Source: Tetmemena sp. SeJ-2015
Taxonomy: Eukaryota; Ciliophora; Spirotrichea; Sporadotrichida; Oxytrichidae
DNA: 64,000 nucleotides
Assembly (NCBI GenBank): GCA_027382625.1
Contig: JAJKFJ010022828.1
Coordinates: 248,001 to 312,000 of the forward strand
Direction of reading: 5' to 3'
The notes beneath the pieces are model-generated. The model was not told where the DNA came from, ran no database searches, and saw nothing but the letters and a program-made list of their open reading frames with translations. Below, in pieces: positions 60,884 to 64,000 of this stretch. Both the position numbers and the translations under genes were made by a program. Within the stretch, counting starts at the first letter, position 1, and each line of letters begins with the position of its first letter.

Positions 60884-61453
60884 TTATTCGTCGTTGCCAG
60901 CGGCACCGATATCGTCGAACAGCTCGGCGATCTCGAATTCCGCGGCGGCTTCGGCTTCGGCCGCCAGGTCCTGGATCGACTTGCCCGAAGCCTGCAATTC
61001 GGCCTCTTCGATCGAACGGGCGACGTTCAGCTTGACCTTGGCCGCGACTTCCGGGTGCAGCACAACGGTGACGCTGTGGATGCCCAGGTCCTTGATCGGC
61101 TTGTCCATCTCGACCTGGCCACGGGCCACGGTGAAACCGGCGGCAGTGGCCGCTTCGGACGCGTCACGGGTGGTGACAGAGCCGTAAAGCGCGCCGGCGT
61201 CGGAGGCCGAGCGGATCACGATGAAGGTCTGGCCGTCCAGCTTTTCGGCAACGCCTTCGGCTTCCTTGCGGGTCTCGAGGTTCGTGGCCTCGAGCTGGGC
61301 CTTGCGGGTTTCGAACGATTTGATGTTGCCATCATTCGCGCGAAGAGCCTTGCCCTGCGGCAGCAGGTAGTTGCGGGCGTAGCCGTCCTTGACGTTGACG
61401 ACTTCGCCCATCTGGCCAAGCTTGGCCACGCGCTGAAGGAGGATGACTTGCAT
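60884..61453 (-). CDS. rplI: 50S ribosomal protein L9
   Basis: Binds 23S rRNA near the L1 stalk. Intact, 189 residues: [39 protein letters not shown], and the C-terminal domain [20 protein letters not shown]. Longer than E. coli L9 because of an acidic C-terminal tail (about residues 150-189), usual for alphaproteobacteria. Third gene of the rpsF-rpsR-rplI operon, ten bases after rpsR. Confidence 0.97.
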   Translation of the reverse strand: MQVILLQRVAKLGQMGEVVNVKDGYARNYLLPQGKALRANDGNIKSFETRKAQLEATNLETRKEAEGVAEKLDGQTFIVIRSASDAGALYGSVTTRDASEAATAAGFTVARGQVEMDKPIKDLGIHSVTVVLHPEVAAKVKLNVARSIEEAELQASGKSIQDLAAEAEAAAEFEIAELFDDIGAAGNDE

Positions 61454-61463
61454 GGGTCTCTCC

Positions 61464-61691
61464 TTACTTCACAGCGTAGGGCAGCAGGGCGAGGAAGCGG
61501 GCGCGTTTGATGGCTTGCGCCAGTTCACGCTGCTTCTTTGCCGAGACTGCGGTGATGCGCGACGGAACGATCTTGCCGCGCTCGGACACGTAGCGCTGCA
61601 GAAGGCGGACGTCCTTGTAGTCGATCGCAGGAGCATTGTCGCCCGAGAAGGGGCAAACCTTGCGACGGCGGAAAAACGGTTTGTTGGCCAT
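61464..61691 (-). CDS. rpsR: 30S ribosomal protein S18
   Basis: Intact, 75 residues: [40 protein letters not shown] and [20 protein letters not shown]. It binds S6 on the 30S platform. Between rpsF and rplI, the standard order. Confidence 0.97.
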   Translation of the reverse strand: MANKPFFRRRKVCPFSGDNAPAIDYKDVRLLQRYVSERGKIVPSRITAVSAKKQRELAQAIKRARFLALLPYAVK

Positions 61692-61718
61692 GGTTCTGGA
61701 ACCTTTCTACAGCTGAGA

Positions 61719-62148
61719 TCACACGACGCTCGCCGACGGTCGAACCGCCCGGTCGCCACCAGACGATCGCCACACTGCGACGCTCGGACCGCCACCGCCG
61801 AGCCACGTCGGTCACGGTCGCCGCGTCCGGCTCGTCGCGCTTTTGCATCTGGACACGGAGGCTTCGCGCGCTTCGACCTGGTCAGACGCGCATCACGTCG
61901 TCATGCAGGCGCATCAGGCGTTCCATTTCCTGCACGGCGGCCGCGGGAGCGTCCGACTTGAGCAGGGCATAGTGGCCTTTGCGGTTCTTGTTGATCTTGT
62001 AGGCCATCGTCTTGACGCCCCAGTACTCGTGTTCAACGACTTTGCCGCCGTTGTCCGAGAGGACGGTCGAGAAATGTTCGATGAGGCCTTCGGCTTGCGT
62101 GTTGGACAGGTCCTGACGCGCAATGAAAACATGCTCGTAAAGCGGCAT
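61719..62148 (-). CDS. rpsF: 30S ribosomal protein S6
   Basis: MPLYEHVFIARQDLSNTQAE GLIEHFSTV, then GVKTMAYKINKNRKGHYALL and AVQEMERLMRLHDDVMRV give a clear S6. The frame then stops at 61882, but family members continue for 20-60 residues; QVEAREA and SVQMQKRDE are readable in other frames, so I extend to the candidate stop at 61719-61721. The C-terminal extent is uncertain. First gene of the ribosomal operon. Confidence 0.93.
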
Positions 62149-62497
62149 GCGGTCGTCCTTCGTCTCGGGGCGGCTTCAAAGGACGGGTCATTGGCCATTC
62201 CGCGGCCCGTCCACGAGAGGCTGCGCCGGTTCGTGGGTCAATGCGGAAAGGATGCGGCCTTATACGGATTTCGCGCCGGGATGCAAGGGTGGGCGAAGGA
62301 GTATCGCGCCGGGGCTTGCTTCGGGGTGAAAAAGCCTTGGGGGCCGAAGGCTTGCGCGTCAAGCGGCAGCAAGCCGATCTGGCGGGGATGTGATGTTCGT
62401 GACCGCGCAGCGCCTGTTCGGACCTGCTGGGTTGCCGCGGTGCGGCATGGCGGGCAGCCTGATATTATCGCAGGCAACATCTTGAAAGGACTGCCGT
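62149..62497. promoter_or_regulatory. Divergent intergenic region rpsF - yceI
   Basis: 349 bases without a gene. It must hold the rpsF operon promoter and leader (minus strand) and the yceI promoter (plus strand). AGGA before ATG 62498 serves yceI (gaaaggactgccgt). I see no clear ribosomal-protein leader structure. Confidence 0.4.
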
Positions 62498-63072
62498 ATG
62501 AACCGTTTTGCCCCGGCCCTGGCCGCTGCCCTTCTGGTCTCGGCCCCGGCTTTCGCCGCCCCGAAGCCTTCGTGCTGGACCCCAGCCACAGCCAGATCGT
62601 CTTCAGCTACAACCATTTGGGCTATTCGACAGGCTATGGCATGTTCGGCGGGATCGAAGGACAGATCCAGTTCGACGCGGCCGATCCCGCGGCGTCTTCG
62701 GTCGAGGTATCCTTTCCGGTCAAGTCGATGCTGACCGGCTGGCAGGCGCGGTTCGACCATTTCATGTCGCCCGATTTCTTCGATGCGGCCGATGACGAGA
62801 TGGTGAGCTTCAAGTCGACAGGCATCGAAGTGACCGGCGACAAGACCGCCAAGATCACCGGCGACCTGACCCTGAACGGGGTGACGAAGTCGGTCGTGCT
62901 GGATGCGGTACAGAACCAGTATGGCGAACATCCGATGGAGAAGAAGATGTGGACCGGCTTCTCGGCCACCACGACGCTTCTGCGCAGCGATTTCGGTGTC
63001 GGCACTTTCGCGCCCTTCGTGAGCGACGAAGTGGCGCTGGAAATCTCGGTCGAGGCCAGCAAGGTCGAGTGA
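62498..63072 (+). CDS. YceI family periplasmic protein
   Basis: Lipocalin-like isoprenoid-binding periplasmic protein. Signal peptide MNRFAPALAAALLVSAPAFA A, one shift near 62562 in a C run, then FVLDPSHSQIVFSYNHLGYS, GYGMFGGIEGQIQFDAADPA, VEVSFPVKSMLTGWQARFDH and TAKITGDLTLNGVTKSVVLD. About 191 residues, ending SVEASKVE at 63072. A second YceI domain is encoded in the next, convergent gene. Confidence 0.9.
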
Positions 63073-63092
63073 TCCCGCTTGCAGAATGAACC

Positions 63093-63122
63093 AAGGCCGC
63101 CGGGCGTTCCGGCGGCCTTTTC
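63093..63122. terminator. Terminator after yceI
   Basis: AAGGCCGCCGG (63093-63103) - gcgtt - CCGGCGGCCTT (63109-63119) followed by TTCC; the A at the 5' side makes it usable from both strands, serving both convergent genes. Confidence 0.85.
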
Positions 63123-63157
63123 CTTTGTGTTCTCATGGCGCAGCGCGCGGCAGCCGC

Positions 63158-64000
63158 TCAGGGCTGGCGTTTGGCGGTGAGCGCGATTTCACGTCACGGG
63201 AAAGCCACCGTCGCCTCGTCGGGATAGCTGGTCCCATGCCATAGTCACGGCGGTCCAGCCGGGTTTCGCCAGTCATGGTTGCAGTGTCGCCGTCGATCTT
63301 CAGCGTGAAGGGCAGGGTGACGGGTTGTTCCTTGCCGCGCAGGTCAGGTGCGGAGCAGCATAACCATCACTGCAGGCGCAATCTCTGCATGAACGTCGCG
63401 GTCGGGAAGGCGCGACATCGAAGAATTCGGGGGCCTTGGCCTGTTCGGTGACGGCGGCAAGATGCAGCGAGGTCGTGTCGATCTGCACCGTCACTTTGCC
63501 CGTGCCGGTCGCCGGGTCAAAGGCGATGTCGGCGGTCCAGCCTGCGAAGCTGCCCTCGACGCTTTGGCCCATCTGGGCAAGGGCGAAGGTCAGCCTGCCT
63601 TCCTGCACCTGCCAGTTGCCGCTGGCCGTGGGGGCGGTCTCGGGCGCCGTTGCAGAGGGGGTGGCTGGCGCTAGCGGGCGGCTGGCGCCCAGCATCGCCG
63701 CACCGAAACCGGCGGCGATCACGATCAGCGCTGCAAAAGCGCCGGACCGGCTTTTGCCCCTGTCGCGCCGGGCGTGCCTGCGGGCGTGCCGCGCACCATG
63801 CGCGACAGGATGCCGTCACGGTCGATCAGCGCGTGTTTCAGCGCGCCCAGAACATGCAGCGCCACGCAGACCAGAAGGATCTTGGTGAAAAGCCAGTGCG
63901 TCGCCCGGCGATCGCCGCCAGAGCCTCGGATTTCGGTACGAAGGGCAGCCCCTGGCCAAAGGGCCAGAGGATGGGTGCGAAACCGTCAAGGGCGGCATGT
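63158..64000 (-). CDS. Cytochrome b561 - YceI fusion protein, 5' end outside the window
   Basis: A membrane cytochrome b561 module followed by a periplasmic YceI domain. Near the window edge, in pieces, ILWPFGQGLPF, THW-LFTKILLVCVALHVLGA and a following ALKHALIDRDGI (His ligands of the last helices). Then a linker SATAPETAPTASG and the YceI part NWQVQEGRLTFALAQMGQSV EGSFAGWTADIAFD, KVTVQIDTTSLHLAAVTEQA. Shifts near 63930-63850, 63740, 63415 and 63230-63360; YGMGTSYPDEATVAFPV and TAKRQP end it at 63158. Such fusions are thought to link quinone redox state to a lipid-binding domain. Confidence 0.8.

Overview
This GC-rich window looks like a chromosomal piece of a Rhodobacteraceae alphaproteobacterium (Rhodobacter/Paracoccus relatives). 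The pointers are the gene neighbourhoods and families: clpP-clpX, NDUFA12-mlaD-DUF2155-aat-accC-accB, sciP (DUF1153) next to ctrA, gapR (DUF2312), an ETHE1-like persulfide dioxygenase beside a DUF442 protein, and a rhodobacterial hydantoin/pyrimidine degradation cluster. The genus cannot be fixed from sequence alone. There are no phage, insertion sequence or CRISPR features that I can support.

Sequence quality governs the annotation. Most genes, including essential ones (clpX, accB, ctrA, ligA, mnmA, rpsF), are broken by one-base insertions or deletions while the protein continues in another frame. Many breaks sit in homopolymers. I therefore annotate whole genes across the breaks as CDS and regard nearly all breaks as consensus errors. 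Three patches (about 30.9-31.7, 43.3-43.6 and 52.5-53.4 kb) are worse, filled with G and C runs, and cannot be read reliably.

Layout. 0-7.3 kb: housekeeping (CDP-alcohol phosphatidyltransferase end, clpP, clpX, RidA, DUF2218, NDUFA12, mlaD, DUF2155, aat, accC, accB). 7.4-21.7 kb: reductive pyrimidine/hydantoin catabolism. preT and preA reduce the base, hydA opens the ring, a beta-ureidopropionase cleaves the carbamoyl product, two RutR-like TetR regulators and an operator pair control it, and an ABC importer (ATPase, two permeases, NMT1/THI5-type binding protein) follows. A low-GC NADAR gene and two small membrane genes translationally coupled to the transporter are embedded. 21.7-29.8 kb: ScfR-type regulator, response regulator and symporter-fused histidine kinase, FliM-like protein, persulfide detoxification pair, DksA-like protein. 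29.9-39.4 kb: damaged fatty-acid oxidation gene, gapR, VOC protein, orphan iron-type permease, tRNA-Thr, methyltransferase, glycosyltransferase, SDR and a SqrR/BigR-like ArsR regulator.

39.5-52.8 kb: PHP phosphoesterase, a 38-bp tandem hairpin array, then a LysR gene divergent from a methylated-amine catabolic operon (two FAD/GcvT oxidoreductases, PEP mutase-family lyase, MttB-family methyltransferase, aldehyde dehydrogenase, HIBADH-type dehydrogenase, cystathionine gamma-lyase-like enzyme). 52.8-64 kb: housekeeping and cell cycle (mnmA, sciP, ctrA, ligA, recG, IscU-like scaffold, hisI, rplI-rpsR-rpsF, yceI and a cytochrome b561-YceI fusion running off the right edge).

The most interesting non-coding structure is two families of interspersed hairpin elements in this window (a five-copy intergenic element with a GGATATTT core, and a two-copy 3'-UTR element with a TGTCCCAC palindrome) plus the 38-bp hairpin array. 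I did not find a clearly new multi-gene system; the best candidates are the methylated-amine operon and the embedded membrane-gene pair in the pyrimidine transporter.
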